Below the pieces are notes generated by a model that was not told the DNA's origin, searched no databases, and worked only from the letters and a program-made list of their open reading frames with translations. The position numbers and the translations under genes were made by a program. This document shows, piece by piece, positions 27,330-36,758 of a stretch of DNA of 64,000 nucleotides (the first letter of the stretch is position 1; each line of letters starts with the position of its first letter). The stretch is from Lachnospiraceae bacterium oral taxon 096 (GTDB lineage Bacteria > Bacillota > Clostridia > Lachnospirales > Lachnospiraceae): contig CP073340.1 in NCBI GenBank assembly GCA_018141845.1, forward strand, positions 1,141,001 to 1,205,000, given 5' to 3'.

Positions 27330-27461
27330 ATTAAACTCTCCTTATTTGAAATGATATATAAATTATAATAAATAATGTTGAAAAAAGATATAGGTCTATG
27401 TTAGAATGCGAATTAGACGGGTAAAAACCTGATCAAAAAAGGAAGAGGAAAAAGAAAAGAG

Positions 27462-29138
27462 ATGGATGTTAAAAACATTGCAAATCTATTTGGGTTTGTG
27501 GGCGGTCTGGGTATGTTCTTGTATGGTATGCATATCATGTCAGAAGGTATACAAAAGACAGCTGGAGGAAAGATGCAGCAATTCCTCGGTATGCTGACAA
27601 ACAATCGCTTGATGGCCATCGGTCTGGGGGCATTGATTACAGCAATTATCCATAGTTCTGGAGCAACAACAGTTATGGTTGTTGGATTTGTGAATGCAGG
27701 AATTTTGACATTGACACAGGCTGTGGGTGTCATTATGGGTGCAAACATTGGTACAACGATTACAGCGTGGTTGGTGTCAATGAGCCAGATGGGGGATTCT
27801 TTGGCGATTTTGACGCCAGAATTTGATGCACCATTACTTATTGGTGTTGGTGCAATGCTTATCTTGTTTGCCAAGTCAGAGAAAAAGCACTTGATTGGAG
27901 AGATTGTCATTGGTGTTGGATTTTTGTTCTTGGGATTAAAGTATATGTCAAGTTCGATCAGTCCATATGCACAGCTTCCCATTTTTTCACAGGCATTTGC
28001 CATTCTTGGAAAGAATCCAATTTTTGGTATTTTGGCTGGTGCCATTGTTACGGCACTCTTACAAAGTTCATCGGCATCGGTTGGTATTTTGCAGACTTTG
28101 GCCCTCAATGGTGTGGTCAATATGAGTTCAGCCATTTATATTACTTTGGGACAAAATATCGGTACCTGTGTGACTGCCTTGATTTCCAGTGTGGGAAGTT
28201 CAAGGACAGCAAAGAGAGCCGCAGTGCTTCATTTTTTATTTAATACATTGGGTGCCGTGGTCTTTGGAATTGGCGGATTTATCTTCTTTAACATTAATAA
28301 AAAGTTTGCGACCAGCAATATGACAGCAGTGGATATTTCTATTTTCCATACTCTATTTAATTCGACGATGACCTTAATTTTACTTCCATTTGTCAATCAG
28401 TTGGTCAGTCTTTCCGGTGTATTTGTCAAGGGAACAGACGAGATTGCAGAACAAGGTGCTACAGTGGAGTCACCAGTGGATGCCATCAGGCAATTTGATC
28501 AGCGTATCTTTGAAACACCAGCATTTGCACTTGAGGCAGCTACATTGGAGATCATCCATATGGGTCATATTACACTGGAAAACACAAGGACAGCCATTGA
28601 TGCTGTTTTGACAGGAGATAAGGAAAAGATTGCGAAGGTGTTTACGGTAGAAAAGACCATCAATGAAATGGAAGAAGTTTTAATTGAATATTTGATTAAG
28701 GTCGATAATCTTCCGCTTGGCGAGCATCAAAAGTTAGTCGTCAATGATTTGTTTTATACCGTCAGTGACATTGAACGGGTGGGCGATCACGCAGAAAATC
28801 TGGTTGAAAATATGCAGTACTTGGAAGAGAAAAAACTTCAATTCTCCGAAGTAGCAGTCGAAGATTTAAAGAGAATTTCTGAGAAAGTCTACAAGGCACT
28901 GGAGGCAGCCATTGATGCGAGAAGGAACCCGAATATGGATGATGTTCGAAAGGTGAACGAACTAGAAGATCAGGTTGATAATCTGGAAGACGAATTGAGA
29001 GAAAAGCACATTGACAGGTTGTCAAAGAAGCAATGTAAAACAGAGGCAGGAGTGATTTTCCTTGATATTGTGAGCAATTTAGAGAGAATGTCAGATCATG
29101 CTTCCAACTTGGCAGGCTATATTGCAAAGGAATTATAA
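27462..29138 (+). CDS. Na/Pi cotransporter family protein with C-terminal PhoU-like domain
   Basis: A 558-residue membrane protein. Residues 1-320 carry about eight hydrophobic segments and the duplicated QSS signature of NptA/SLC34-like carriers (first as IIHSSGATTVMVVGFVNAG, second as LLQSSSASVGILQTLA), with LGQNIGTCVTALISS and MGANIGTTITAWL. Residues about 345-558 are helical and PhoU-like (SDIERVGDHAENLVE and SNLERMSDHASNLA), a regulatory metal-binding four-helix module. The protein likely imports phosphate with sodium. The start has only a purine-rich AGAGGAAAAAG upstream. The next gene begins one base after the stop. Confidence 0.92.
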   Translation: MDVKNIANLFGFVGGLGMFLYGMHIMSEGIQKTAGGKMQQFLGMLTNNRLMAIGLGALITAIIHSSGATTVMVVGFVNAGILTLTQAVGVIMGANIGTTITAWLVSMSQMGDSLAILTPEFDAPLLIGVGAMLILFAKSEKKHLIGEIVIGVGFLFLGLKYMSSSISPYAQLPIFSQAFAILGKNPIFGILAGAIVTALLQSSSASVGILQTLALNGVVNMSSAIYITLGQNIGTCVTALISSVGSSRTAKRAAVLHFLFNTLGAVVFGIGGFIFFNINKKFATSNMTAVDISIFHTLFNSTMTLILLPFVNQLVSLSGVFVKGTDEIAEQGATVESPVDAIRQFDQRIFETPAFALEAATLEIIHMGHITLENTRTAIDAVLTGDKEKIAKVFTVEKTINEMEEVLIEYLIKVDNLPLGEHQKLVVNDLFYTVSDIERVGDHAENLVENMQYLEEKKLQFSEVAVEDLKRISEKVYKALEAAIDARRNPNMDDVRKVNELEDQVDNLEDELREKHIDRLSKKQCKTEAGVIFLDIVSNLERMSDHASNLAGYIAKEL

Positions 29139-29139
29139 G

Positions 29140-29784
29140 ATGAAAAATAGAGAACTTTGTATTTTACATGAGGTGAGAAAAAAATACAGAGGGAGCAAAG
29201 AGGCAGCGATAGAGTCTGCCTCTTTCGCTATCCAAAGCGGAGAAATTCTTGGCATTTTGGGAGAGAATGGTGCAGGAAAGAGCACGCTTTTGTCCTTGAT
29301 TGCGAGGACACAAAAATTTGATGGGGGAAGTATTGAGTATAGGAAGGATGTAAAGAAAAGGCTTTCCTATCTTCCACAGGAATTATCATTGTATCAGGAA
29401 TTGACAGGAAGAGAAAATATGACTTTTTGGGGGCTTTTAGAGAAGATGAATGGATCTCAGATCAAGGTAGAGAGTGAATCTTTACTAAAAGAACTTGGAC
29501 TGCTAGAAAAGATTGACAAAAGAGTACAGACCTATTCGGGAGGAATGAAGAGAAGACTGCATTTGGCCACAGCACTGTTGGGAAAGCCGTCACTTTTACT
29601 TTTGGATGAACCATTTGTTGGGGCAGATGAAGTTTCCATTGAGCAAATGATAAAAATTTTAAAGGTAAGACGAGATGAGGGTGTTGGCATTGTCTTGATT
29701 AGTCATCAGAAGGAGATTGTAGATACTTTAGTTGATCGAAGAATTTATATCAAGAAAGGGAGGATGATGGATGCAGGGCTTTAG
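29140..29784 (+). CDS. ABC transporter ATP-binding protein
   Basis: A 214-residue nucleotide-binding domain with Walker A GENGAGKSTLLSL, Q-loop LPQELSLYQELTGRENM, signature YSGGMKRRLHLA, Walker B PSLLLLDEPFVGAD and switch His in LISHQKE. The start at 29140 (MKNRELCILHEV) is preferred; the longer frame to 29098 lies inside the upstream gene. The CcmA/drug-exporter-like pattern and the overlapping ABC-2 permease make it the motor of an exporter. The cargo is unknown. Confidence 0.92.
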   Translation: MKNRELCILHEVRKKYRGSKEAAIESASFAIQSGEILGILGENGAGKSTLLSLIARTQKFDGGSIEYRKDVKKRLSYLPQELSLYQELTGRENMTFWGLLEKMNGSQIKVESESLLKELGLLEKIDKRVQTYSGGMKRRLHLATALLGKPSLLLLDEPFVGADEVSIEQMIKILKVRRDEGVGIVLISHQKEIVDTLVDRRIYIKKGRMMDAGL

Positions 29785-31939
29785 AGCAATGCTCTATAAG
29801 GATATTCAAATTCTTGTTCGACCGTGGAATCTTTTATTGATCTTTTTGCCCATTTTCTTATTTTTGAGTATGCAAGTGATGAGTGAAAAGGTGGTAGAGG
29901 ATGGTCTTGCAAAGCCATTTGCAGTTGGAGTCAGAGATCAGGATCAGACAATGATGTCCAAAACGCTAATTAAGCAAATGAAGGATGTTGAACTTTTCTC
30001 ATCAATAGAAGAAATTGGAGAAGAGGAAGATAATGAAGAGGCATTTCAGCGAGAAATAGCAGCTGTATTTACGATCCCAAAAGACTTTTTCTATGATGCC
30101 TATTACTTTCAGGCCAAGCCGGTGGAAGTAGTCAGTAACATCAACATGCCTGTGCAGAGCGAAATTTTTACCTCTATTTTTAGCTCCATTATGAATATTA
30201 TGCAGACAGATCAGGCAGTGGCCAGAGCGGTGCATAATTTTACAGGGCAAAGTGATGAAAAGATGTATGAAAATGCCTCACTTCAATTATTGTCCGATGC
30301 CCTTGGTCGCCAGAGCATTTTCAAAGATACAGCACAAAAGTATGTTCAGGGACAGAGTGCTAGGGTATTGGCAACGGTGCTATTTTTGAGTGCATTTTTA
30401 TCAGCTCTTGCGATTGCAAGAAATATTCCAAGAGAAATTAACCAATGGATACTCGTCCGCTATCAGGTAAGAGGGGGGAAAATAGGAGCATTTTTTTTAT
30501 CAAAAATTGTGGTGCTTTTTCTCTGTGCACTTCCTGTGATGTTCTATGTCTCTATTTTCTTTCAAAAACTCCTTCTGCTCTATTTTATCAGTTTGCTATC
30601 TAGTTTTATCTTTTTGGCAGGGATATCTGTCTTTTGTAAAAAAGATGTACAAAAGATAGGAAATATGTTGGCTTTACTTTTGTTAGTCAGTGGAGGAACA
30701 CTTTGGGGAAAGTTTCGAATTCCGTTTCATCCGATTTATGCTTTTATGGCGATGGACGGCACACAGATGAAGGAAAGGTGGATTTTATATCTACCAGCAC
30801 TGGGGATGATGCTTCTTGGAATATTACTTTTTGGAATTTATTTTTTTGTGGGAAGAAGGAAAGAAAGAGAACATAGGTCAAGTCATTTTTTGTGGGAAAT
30901 TCGACTTCTTCGCCTAGTTGGTTCAAGAATTTGGCTGGTGATTTGGATTTTAGTGGCAGCGACATTTGGACTAGTGATCAAACAGGTAAATCGCCCCTTA
31001 AGCCAGAAAATAAAACTCTATGTAGTCAATGAAAGTGGAGATGAAAAGAGCAGGGAATTATGGGAAGAGTTACAAAAAAATCAGGAATTGGAGTTGATTC
31101 AAAAGAAGGAAAATCAGGCTAAAATCGGTGTTTTATTTGGAGAAGCAGAGGGGATGTTTGTCCTTAGAAAGAATGATTATGAGTATATAGGGGTGAGTGG
31201 TGGTTTTTCTCAAGAAGCCATTAGGGAAATTATTGCAGGGAAAGTGATTGCCATGCGAAGTAAATATGGGGCAAAAGGGATGGCAGAAAAGATTCTAAAG
31301 AGAAAGCTTACAGAGGATGAGAGTCAGGAGCTACTTTTTCGCATAAATCAAGAATTTTCTAATGCTACACCACTATATTCTTTAAAGAACTATCAGGGAG
31401 CTACACAGAGGGAAATATTTTCACCAAACGCACTGGCCATTGTGGCAATGGAAATTTTGTTTTTGAGTTTTTCTCTTTCCTTGGCTGCACAGGATCAAGA
31501 GGAGATGGATGTACAAAGGCGCCTTTCGATCAGAAAGAGAAGAAAGCATCGGATGAGTATTTTATGTGTGATGGCAAGTTTTTCATTTTTGATTGGTCTA
31601 GAAACTATGGTGATTGGAAGTAGTGGACAGGAGAAAATTTTAGCATTGGTATGCTTCTCGCTGTGGGCAACAGGCTTTAGTGCACTACTTTCTATGCTCT
31701 TTTCCTATGCCATTGGATTGGAAGGAATGCTGCTCTATTTTGTGTTACTGTTGTGCCTATGGAGTGGTTGTTTTGTGGATATTTCTCATGTTTCCAGAAC
31801 ATTTTCAACAATTTCTCAATATTTGCCGATGGGAATGATATGGGCAAGTCGTACATCTTATTGGCAGTATGCACTTATTTGTGTGCAAATTCTAGTATTT
31901 TTCCTTGGCTATATGATAAAGTCTTCGAAAAATAAGTAA
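29771..31939 (+). CDS. ABC-2-type permease with two fused half-transporters
   Basis: A 722-residue membrane protein overlapping the ATPase gene by 14 nt. It has two similarly built halves. The N-terminal half begins with a membrane helix (NLLLIFLPIFLFLSM), has an extracytoplasmic domain of about 150 residues, and a block of five to six helices up to residue 365. The second half starts with another lone helix (IWLVIWILVAATFGLVI) near 380, a shorter extracytoplasmic domain, and a last helix block. Usual ABC-2 permeases are about 350-400 residues, so this looks like an internal duplication that supplies both halves. Substrate unknown. No terminator is obvious; 241 bp follow before gap. Confidence 0.82.
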   Translation: MQGFRAMLYKDIQILVRPWNLLLIFLPIFLFLSMQVMSEKVVEDGLAKPFAVGVRDQDQTMMSKTLIKQMKDVELFSSIEEIGEEEDNEEAFQREIAAVFTIPKDFFYDAYYFQAKPVEVVSNINMPVQSEIFTSIFSSIMNIMQTDQAVARAVHNFTGQSDEKMYENASLQLLSDALGRQSIFKDTAQKYVQGQSARVLATVLFLSAFLSALAIARNIPREINQWILVRYQVRGGKIGAFFLSKIVVLFLCALPVMFYVSIFFQKLLLLYFISLLSSFIFLAGISVFCKKDVQKIGNMLALLLLVSGGTLWGKFRIPFHPIYAFMAMDGTQMKERWILYLPALGMMLLGILLFGIYFFVGRRKEREHRSSHFLWEIRLLRLVGSRIWLVIWILVAATFGLVIKQVNRPLSQKIKLYVVNESGDEKSRELWEELQKNQELELIQKKENQAKIGVLFGEAEGMFVLRKNDYEYIGVSGGFSQEAIREIIAGKVIAMRSKYGAKGMAEKILKRKLTEDESQELLFRINQEFSNATPLYSLKNYQGATQREIFSPNALAIVAMEILFLSFSLSLAAQDQEEMDVQRRLSIRKRRKHRMSILCVMASFSFLIGLETMVIGSSGQEKILALVCFSLWATGFSALLSMLFSYAIGLEGMLLYFVLLLCLWSGCFVDISHVSRTFSTISQYLPMGMIWASRTSYWQYALICVQILVFFLGYMIKSSKNK

Positions 31940-31998
31940 AAAAGTAGGGAGATATACGAGGAAAAACTAGTTAATATCACGATAAAATGTGGAAACAT

Positions 31999-32016
31999 AA
32001 AATGTATACACATTTT
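31999..32016. promoter_or_regulatory. Inverted repeat upstream of gap (possible operator)
   Basis: AAAATGT-ATAC-ACATTTT is a perfect 7-bp inverted repeat with a 4-bp spacer, about 90 bp before the gap -35. It has no T-run, so it is not a terminator. No regulator can be named. Confidence 0.35.
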
Positions 32017-32107
32017 GTGTGGAGATATCAGTCAAAAATGGGTGGAATAGAGACTTGATTGACTAAAAAATGACGAAATAGAAAAAAACAGAGATGGAAG
32101 AAGGTAC

Positions 32108-32136
32108 TTGCAATTTTGTATCATTTTGAGTACAAT
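32108..32136 (+). promoter_or_regulatory. Promoter of gap
   Basis: TTGCAA (32108-32113), a 17-bp spacer, then TACAAT (32131-32136), about 45 bp before the gap start codon. Confidence 0.65.
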
Positions 32137-32180
32137 AATAGACGAGATGAAAACTTACATTTCTTACAGGAGGAGTTAAT

Positions 32181-33212
32181 ATGTCAGTTAAAGTAGCAAT
32201 TAATGGTTTTGGACGCATTGGTCGTCTCGCATTTAGACAGATGTTCGAGGCAGATGGTTATGAGGTAGTAGCAATCAATGATCTTACAGATCCTAAGATG
32301 CTTGCACACCTTTTGAAGTATGATACAGCACAGGGTGGTTTCTGTGGAAAGATCGGTGAGGGCCTTCATACTGTTGAGGCTGGTGAGGATTCCATCACTG
32401 TTGATGGCAAGAAGATTACAATCTACAAAGAGGCAGATGCTTCTAAGCTTCCTTGGGGACAGATTGGAGTAGATGTTGTACTTGAGTGTACAGGATTCTA
32501 CACATCAAAGGCAAAGTCACAGGCACATATTGATGCAGGTGCTAAGAAGGTTGTTATTTCAGCTCCAGCTGGAAATGATCTTCCAACTGTTGTATTCTCC
32601 GTAAATGAGAACACATTGACAAAGGACGATACAATTATCTCTGCTGCATCTTGTACAACAAACTGCCTTGCACCAATGGCAAATGCATTGAACAAGCTTG
32701 CACCAATCCAGAGTGGTATCATGAGCACAATTCATGCTTACACAGGTGACCAGATGATCCTTGACGGACCACACAGAAAGGGTGACTTGAGAAGAGCAAG
32801 AGCAGGTGCTGCAAATATCGTTCCTAACTCAACAGGTGCTGCTAAGGCTATTGGCCTTGTAATTCCAGAGCTCAACGGCAAGCTCATCGGATCTGCACAG
32901 AGAGTTCCAGTTCCAACAGGATCTACAACAATTCTTACAGCTGTTGTTAAGAAGGCTGGCCTTACAAAGGAGATGATCAATGAGGCTATGAAGGCATCTG
33001 CTTCAGAGTCATTTGGTTACAACGAGGATCAGATCGTTTCATCTGATGTTATTGGAATGAAGTATGGTTCACTCTTTGATGCAACTCAGACAATGGTAGC
33101 TGAATTGGGCGATGACTTATATCAGGTACAGGTTGTTTCATGGTATGACAACGAGAATTCTTACACATCACAGATGGTAAGAACAATCAAGTACTTTGCT
33201 GAATTGAACTAA
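32181..33212 (+). CDS. gap: Glyceraldehyde-3-phosphate dehydrogenase
   Basis: NAD-dependent oxidation and phosphorylation of glyceraldehyde 3-phosphate. The 343-residue protein has the Rossmann motif [15 protein letters not shown], the catalytic [12 protein letters not shown] with the active-site Cys (about residue 158), [14 protein letters not shown], and the C-terminal [24 protein letters not shown] precedes ATG 32181. The Asp after the second beta strand (NDLTDP) favours NAD. Codon use is strongly biased as in pgk and pyk. It is separated from pgk by a strong terminator. Confidence 0.98.
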   Translation: MSVKVAINGFGRIGRLAFRQMFEADGYEVVAINDLTDPKMLAHLLKYDTAQGGFCGKIGEGLHTVEAGEDSITVDGKKITIYKEADASKLPWGQIGVDVVLECTGFYTSKAKSQAHIDAGAKKVVISAPAGNDLPTVVFSVNENTLTKDDTIISAASCTTNCLAPMANALNKLAPIQSGIMSTIHAYTGDQMILDGPHRKGDLRRARAGAANIVPNSTGAAKAIGLVIPELNGKLIGSAQRVPVPTGSTTILTAVVKKAGLTKEMINEAMKASASESFGYNEDQIVSSDVIGMKYGSLFDATQTMVAELGDDLYQVQVVSWYDNENSYTSQMVRTIKYFAELN

Positions 33213-33227
33213 TTTATCAGAGACCAA

Positions 33228-33263
33228 AGAGGTCCGGTCCTAGGACCGGACCTCTTTTTTTGA
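33228..33263 (+). terminator. Rho-independent terminator of gap
   Basis: A perfect 30-bp palindrome (two 15-nt arms starting AAGAGGTCCGG, 33228-33257) is followed by a T run. Read-through would feed pgk. Confidence 0.93.
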
Positions 33264-33287
33264 AGAATGTAAATAAAGGAGAGCTCT

Positions 33288-34499
33288 ATGTTAAACAAGA
33301 AGACAGTAGATGATTTAAAGGATATCAAGGGAAAGAAAGTATTGGTGCGTTGCGACTTTAATGTTCCATTGAAGGACGGCGTGATTCAAAACTATAATCG
33401 TATTGATGGTGCAATTCCTACATTGAAGAAGTTATTGGATGGCGGTGCAAAGTTGATTCTTTGTTCACATCTTGGTAAGCCAAAGGGAGAGCCTGTAAAG
33501 GATTTAAGTCTTGCACCAGTTGCACCAGCTCTTTCAGAGCGTCTTGGTGTTGAAGTAAAGTTTGTTTCTGATCCACAGGTAACAGGTCCAGAGACAAAGG
33601 CATTGGCTGACAGCTTAAAGGATGGAGAGGTTCTTTTATTAGAGAACACAAGATATAGAGCAGAAGAGACAAAGTATGGCAAGGACGAGAAGGCTGAGCA
33701 ATATGCTAAGGAGCTTGCAGATCTTTGTGATGGCATCTTTGTTGACGATGCATTTGGTACAGCACACAGAGCACATTGCTCAAATGTTGGTGTAACAAAG
33801 TATTGCAAGGAAAATGTTGTTGGCTACTTGATGGAAAAGGAAATTAAGTTCCTTGGACAGGCTGTAGAGAATCCAGTTCGCCCATTTGTTGCCATCCTTG
33901 GTGGTGCAAAGGTTTCTGATAAGATCAATGTCATTAACAACCTTCTTGATAAGGTAGATACTTTGATTATCGGTGGTGGTATGGCTTATACATTCTTAAA
34001 GGCACAGGGTCAGGAGATTGGAAATTCTCTCTGTGAGGAAGACAAGCTTGACTATGCACTTGAGATGATAAAGAAGGCTAAGGAGAAGAATGTAAAGCTT
34101 CTTTTGCCAGTAGATCATGTTGAGGGCAAGGAATTTTCAAATGATACAGAGCGCAAGGTTGTCGATGTGATCGATGCAGGATTCTCAGGATTTGATATTG
34201 GACCAAAGACTATTGCAGCTTACAAGGAAGCACTTGTGGGTGCAAAGACTGTTGTATGGAATGGACCAATGGGCGTATTTGAGTTTGAGAACTTTGCACA
34301 GGGTACATTGGAAATTTGCAAGGCTGTTGCTGAGCTTAGCGATGCAACAACAGTTATTGGCGGTGGAGATTCTGTCAATGCTGTAAAGCGTCTTGGATTT
34401 GCTGATAAGATGACACACATTTCAACTGGTGGTGGTGCGAGCCTTGAGTTCTTAGAGGGCAAGGAGCTTCCAGGTGTAGCTGCAGCAGATAATAGATAA
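33288..34499 (+). CDS. pgk: Phosphoglycerate kinase
   Basis: Transfers phosphate from 1,3-bisphosphoglycerate to ADP. The 403-residue protein has [14 protein letters not shown], the substrate-binding [41 protein letters not shown], the nucleotide-binding [14 protein letters not shown], and GGGDSVNAV near the C-terminus. It is complete and of normal size. AAGGAGAG precedes ATG 33288. tpiA follows after 37 nt with no terminator, so pgk-tpiA are co-transcribed. Confidence 0.98.
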   Translation: MLNKKTVDDLKDIKGKKVLVRCDFNVPLKDGVIQNYNRIDGAIPTLKKLLDGGAKLILCSHLGKPKGEPVKDLSLAPVAPALSERLGVEVKFVSDPQVTGPETKALADSLKDGEVLLLENTRYRAEETKYGKDEKAEQYAKELADLCDGIFVDDAFGTAHRAHCSNVGVTKYCKENVVGYLMEKEIKFLGQAVENPVRPFVAILGGAKVSDKINVINNLLDKVDTLIIGGGMAYTFLKAQGQEIGNSLCEEDKLDYALEMIKKAKEKNVKLLLPVDHVEGKEFSNDTERKVVDVIDAGFSGFDIGPKTIAAYKEALVGAKTVVWNGPMGVFEFENFAQGTLEICKAVAELSDATTVIGGGDSVNAVKRLGFADKMTHISTGGGASLEFLEGKELPGVAAADNR

Positions 34500-34536
34500 T
34501 CAATAGAGGTTAATGAACAAAGGAGATAGATCGATC

Positions 34537-35283
34537 ATGTCTAGAAGAAAGATTATTGCAGGAAACTGGAAGATGAATAAGACACCTTCAGAGGCTGTTG
34601 CACTTGTGGAGGAGTTAAAGCCACTTGTACAAAATCCAGATGTTGATGTTGTATTTTGTGTTCCAGCGATTGACTTGATTCCAGTAATTGAGGCAACAAA
34701 GGGGAGCAATATTGCAGTTGGTGCTGAGAATATGTACTTTGAGGATGCTGGTGCATATACAGGTGAGATTTCACCAAAGATGCTCACCGATGTTGGTGTA
34801 AAGTATGTCATCATTGGTCACTCTGAGAGAAGAGAATACTTTGCAGAGACAGATGAGACAGTAAATAAGAAGGTGTTAAAGGCCTTTGAAGTGGGCATTA
34901 CACCAATTGTCTGCTGTGGTGAAACATTGGCTCAGAGAGAGCAGGGAATCACAATTGACTGGATTCGCCAGCAGATTAAGATTGCCTTCCAGAATGTAAC
35001 CGCTGATCAGGCAAAGACAGCAGTTATTGCCTATGAGCCAATTTGGGCTATTGGAACAGGTAAGACAGCGACAACAGCACAGGCACAGGAAGTATGTGCG
35101 GCCATCCGTGCTTGCATTGGTGAGGTCTATGATGAGGCAACAGCACAGGCTATTCGCATCCAATATGGCGGATCAGTTGGTGCAGCAAATGCAGCAGAGC
35201 TCTTTGCACAGGCGGACATCGACGGAGGTCTCGTTGGTGGTGCAAGCTTAAAGCCAGATTTTGGTAAGATTGTCAACTACTAG
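34537..35283 (+). CDS. tpiA: Triose-phosphate isomerase
   Basis: Interconverts dihydroxyacetone phosphate and glyceraldehyde 3-phosphate. The 248-residue TIM barrel starts [15 protein letters not shown]; Lys13 and Asn11 are in place, with the catalytic His in [11 protein letters not shown], the catalytic Glu in [15 protein letters not shown] (loop 6), and the phosphate-binding [10 protein letters not shown]. Start 34537 gives the usual length; the upstream in-frame ATG at 34513 would add eight residues before a conserved start. AAGGAGAT is about 10 nt upstream. A terminator follows. Confidence 0.97.
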   Translation: MSRRKIIAGNWKMNKTPSEAVALVEELKPLVQNPDVDVVFCVPAIDLIPVIEATKGSNIAVGAENMYFEDAGAYTGEISPKMLTDVGVKYVIIGHSERREYFAETDETVNKKVLKAFEVGITPIVCCGETLAQREQGITIDWIRQQIKIAFQNVTADQAKTAVIAYEPIWAIGTGKTATTAQAQEVCAAIRACIGEVYDEATAQAIRIQYGGSVGAANAAELFAQADIDGGLVGGASLKPDFGKIVNY

Positions 35284-35313
35284 AATTGAGTGATGTTTAA
35301 ATAAATAGATGAG

Positions 35314-35350
35314 GGAAGTTTTCAAGGATGAGCTTGGAAACTTCCTTTTA
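35314..35350 (+). terminator. Rho-independent terminator of tpiA (GGAGAG-like family)
   Basis: GGAAGTTTTCAAG / CTTGGAAACTTCC (one G-T pair) with a 6-nt loop, followed by TTTTATT. It is a diverged relative of the hairpins at 6404 and 25925. Confidence 0.85.
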
Positions 35351-35408
35351 TTGTATTTTAAAGAGAAAGAGGCTATGAATTTTCCATAGCCTCTTATCAT
35401 TTATAGCA

Positions 35409-36332
35409 TTATTGTATGGTTACAATTTCATTGTGGTGCACATGGGTAAACATGGTGTTCTTTCGCAATTCATCTGCAATGGCCTCGAGTTCTTGAGCGG
35501 TCTTTACATCAGAAAATTCAACCGTATAAGTGTTGATGGAAAGAATATGCGTTACTACTTTTCCATTATATGGAGCAAGTAGTTTGCTGACTTGTTCCTC
35601 ACTCACATCAGCATTGGCATCGAGGAGCAGTTGATTGACAATAAATTTTGCTCCTGTTTTTGCATCTGTGGCGATTTTATTTGTAAGTGTGGACTTTGTA
35701 TCTGCGGGTGCTACTTGTTGTACACTTGGCAAATGACTGCTGTAGCCAATATCGGTTCTTTGTTGTAGGTTTCCATTAATGATCCAGCGTCCCTGAGCAT
35801 CAACAAAATGTCCATCTGGAGTTTTTTTCTTGGTGTCAGTGTGAAGTTTTCCACTGGCATCGAAGTAGTAGCAATAGCCATCAATCCACTGCCAGCCAAT
35901 GAGTTTCTTTCCAAAGCTACCATCATGCTTGGTGCTAAGGAAATAGCGTGCGTTGTTTAAATCTAGCCAACCATAGTCCATCTGTCCTGTGGACTCATTG
36001 AAGTGAAAGTCATCATGCCAGCCCTTGGCTAAGCTGCCATCAGGAAGCTGAAAAGTCCAAGTTGTGGCATTGATACTCTTCCAAATGCCCTTAGAAGATG
36101 TCGATTGTGCTGTAGTTGTTGCTGTTGTAGTAGTAGTCGTGTTTTTTGTCGTTGCTTTTGCCTTTCCTTTTTGACTTGGGGCAATGGGGGCAACAGCAGA
36201 AGTTTCTTTGAGAGCAGGTCCCTTAAAAGAAACAATATTGCCCGGTCGCTTTGTTGCGGCGAGGACAACACCTGAAGTTGTCACAGAGATTGCCATGACA
36301 AGAGTAATGGATAATAATTTTTTACATTGCAT
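35409..36332 (-). CDS. Secreted cell-wall-binding repeat protein with protease-propeptide-like C-terminal domain
   Basis: A 307-residue exported protein. A Sec signal peptide ends near VLA-AT (residue about 25). Residues 30-85 form a low-complexity linker with a Thr run. Residues about 85-200 hold choline/cell-wall-binding-type repeats rich in Trp and Tyr (PDGSLAKGWHDDFHF, GWLDLNNARYFLS, GWQWIDGYCYYFD, GHFVDAQGRWIING). The last 80 residues (KFIVNQLLLDANADV through HVHHNEIVTIQ) resemble the small propeptide/inhibitor-I9-like fold that precedes subtilisin-type proteases, but no protease follows. The protein likely coats the cell wall. ATG 36332 is preceded by GGGGGAAT. Confidence 0.8.
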   Translation of the reverse strand: MQCKKLLSITLVMAISVTTSGVVLAATKRPGNIVSFKGPALKETSAVAPIAPSQKGKAKATTKNTTTTTTATTTAQSTSSKGIWKSINATTWTFQLPDGSLAKGWHDDFHFNESTGQMDYGWLDLNNARYFLSTKHDGSFGKKLIGWQWIDGYCYYFDASGKLHTDTKKKTPDGHFVDAQGRWIINGNLQQRTDIGYSSHLPSVQQVAPADTKSTLTNKIATDAKTGAKFIVNQLLLDANADVSEEQVSKLLAPYNGKVVTHILSINTYTVEFSDVKTAQELEAIADELRKNTMFTHVHHNEIVTIQ

Positions 36333-36422
36333 TTTTATTCCCCCAATCTAACATATCTATACCATCTCAATTTCCAAATATCTCTCATCACAAGTATAAC
36401 ACAATCTTAATAAAAAAGTCTA

Positions 36423-36451
36423 TTGACAAAATAAAAGAATAGTGATTTAAT
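36423..36451 (+). promoter_or_regulatory. Promoter of the trp operon leader
   Basis: TTGACA (36423-36428), 17-bp spacer, TTTAAT (36446-36451), about 20-25 bp before the T-box leader. A TATAAT at 36462-36467 is an alternative -10 without a -35. Confidence 0.65.
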
Positions 36452-36469
36452 AAAAAAAAGTTATAATAC

Positions 36470-36745
36470 TAATGAAACCGTTGAAGTGGAGATAAAAACA
36501 TTTGTGCGCTCACAGAGAGTCTGGGTAGCTGAGAACCAGATAGAAATGCAGTTTGTTAAATGGACCACGGAGGGCATGGTCAAAGGCATTGCTGAGTATT
36601 CCATGACGCAGATGCATGCGTAAGTTGCAGAGGATATGTTGGTATCCGATAAGGGCGTATATGAAAATATACGAAGCAAGGTGGCACCGCGAGGAAATGT
36701 TGACTCGTCCTTGATAGTTTTTGACTATCGGGACGAGTTTTTTTA
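36470..36745 (+). promoter_or_regulatory. Tryptophan-specific T-box leader
   Basis: A tRNA-sensing leader ahead of trpE. The conserved T-box AGGTGGCACCGCG is at 36679-36691. In the 3' side of stem I the likely specifier codon is TGG (36561-36563) followed by A, so uncharged tRNA-Trp should be the ligand. The base after TGG in the T-box bulge is C, which pairs with discriminator G, the usual base in bacterial tRNA-Trp. A terminator overlaps the antiterminator region. When tRNA-Trp is uncharged, the leader is expected to read through into trpEGDCFBA. Confidence 0.95.
36703..36745 (+). terminator. T-box-controlled terminator
   Basis: The stem ACTCGTCC...GATAGT / ACTATC...GGACGAGT (one internal loop) is followed by seven T residues. 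Its left arm overlaps the antiterminator partner just after the T-box, as expected for a transcriptional T-box switch. Confidence 0.92.
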
Positions 36746-36758
36746 TTGGAGGAAGAAG

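Noticed and set aside
27413-28135. Minus-strand 240-codon frame over the Na/Pi transporter
   Set aside because: Antisense shadow of the membrane domain; Pro/Ile-rich with no start context.
36461-36679. Minus-strand 72-codon frame in the trp leader
   Set aside because: The region is a T-box RNA; the frame has no ribosome binding site and is antisense to conserved T-box elements.
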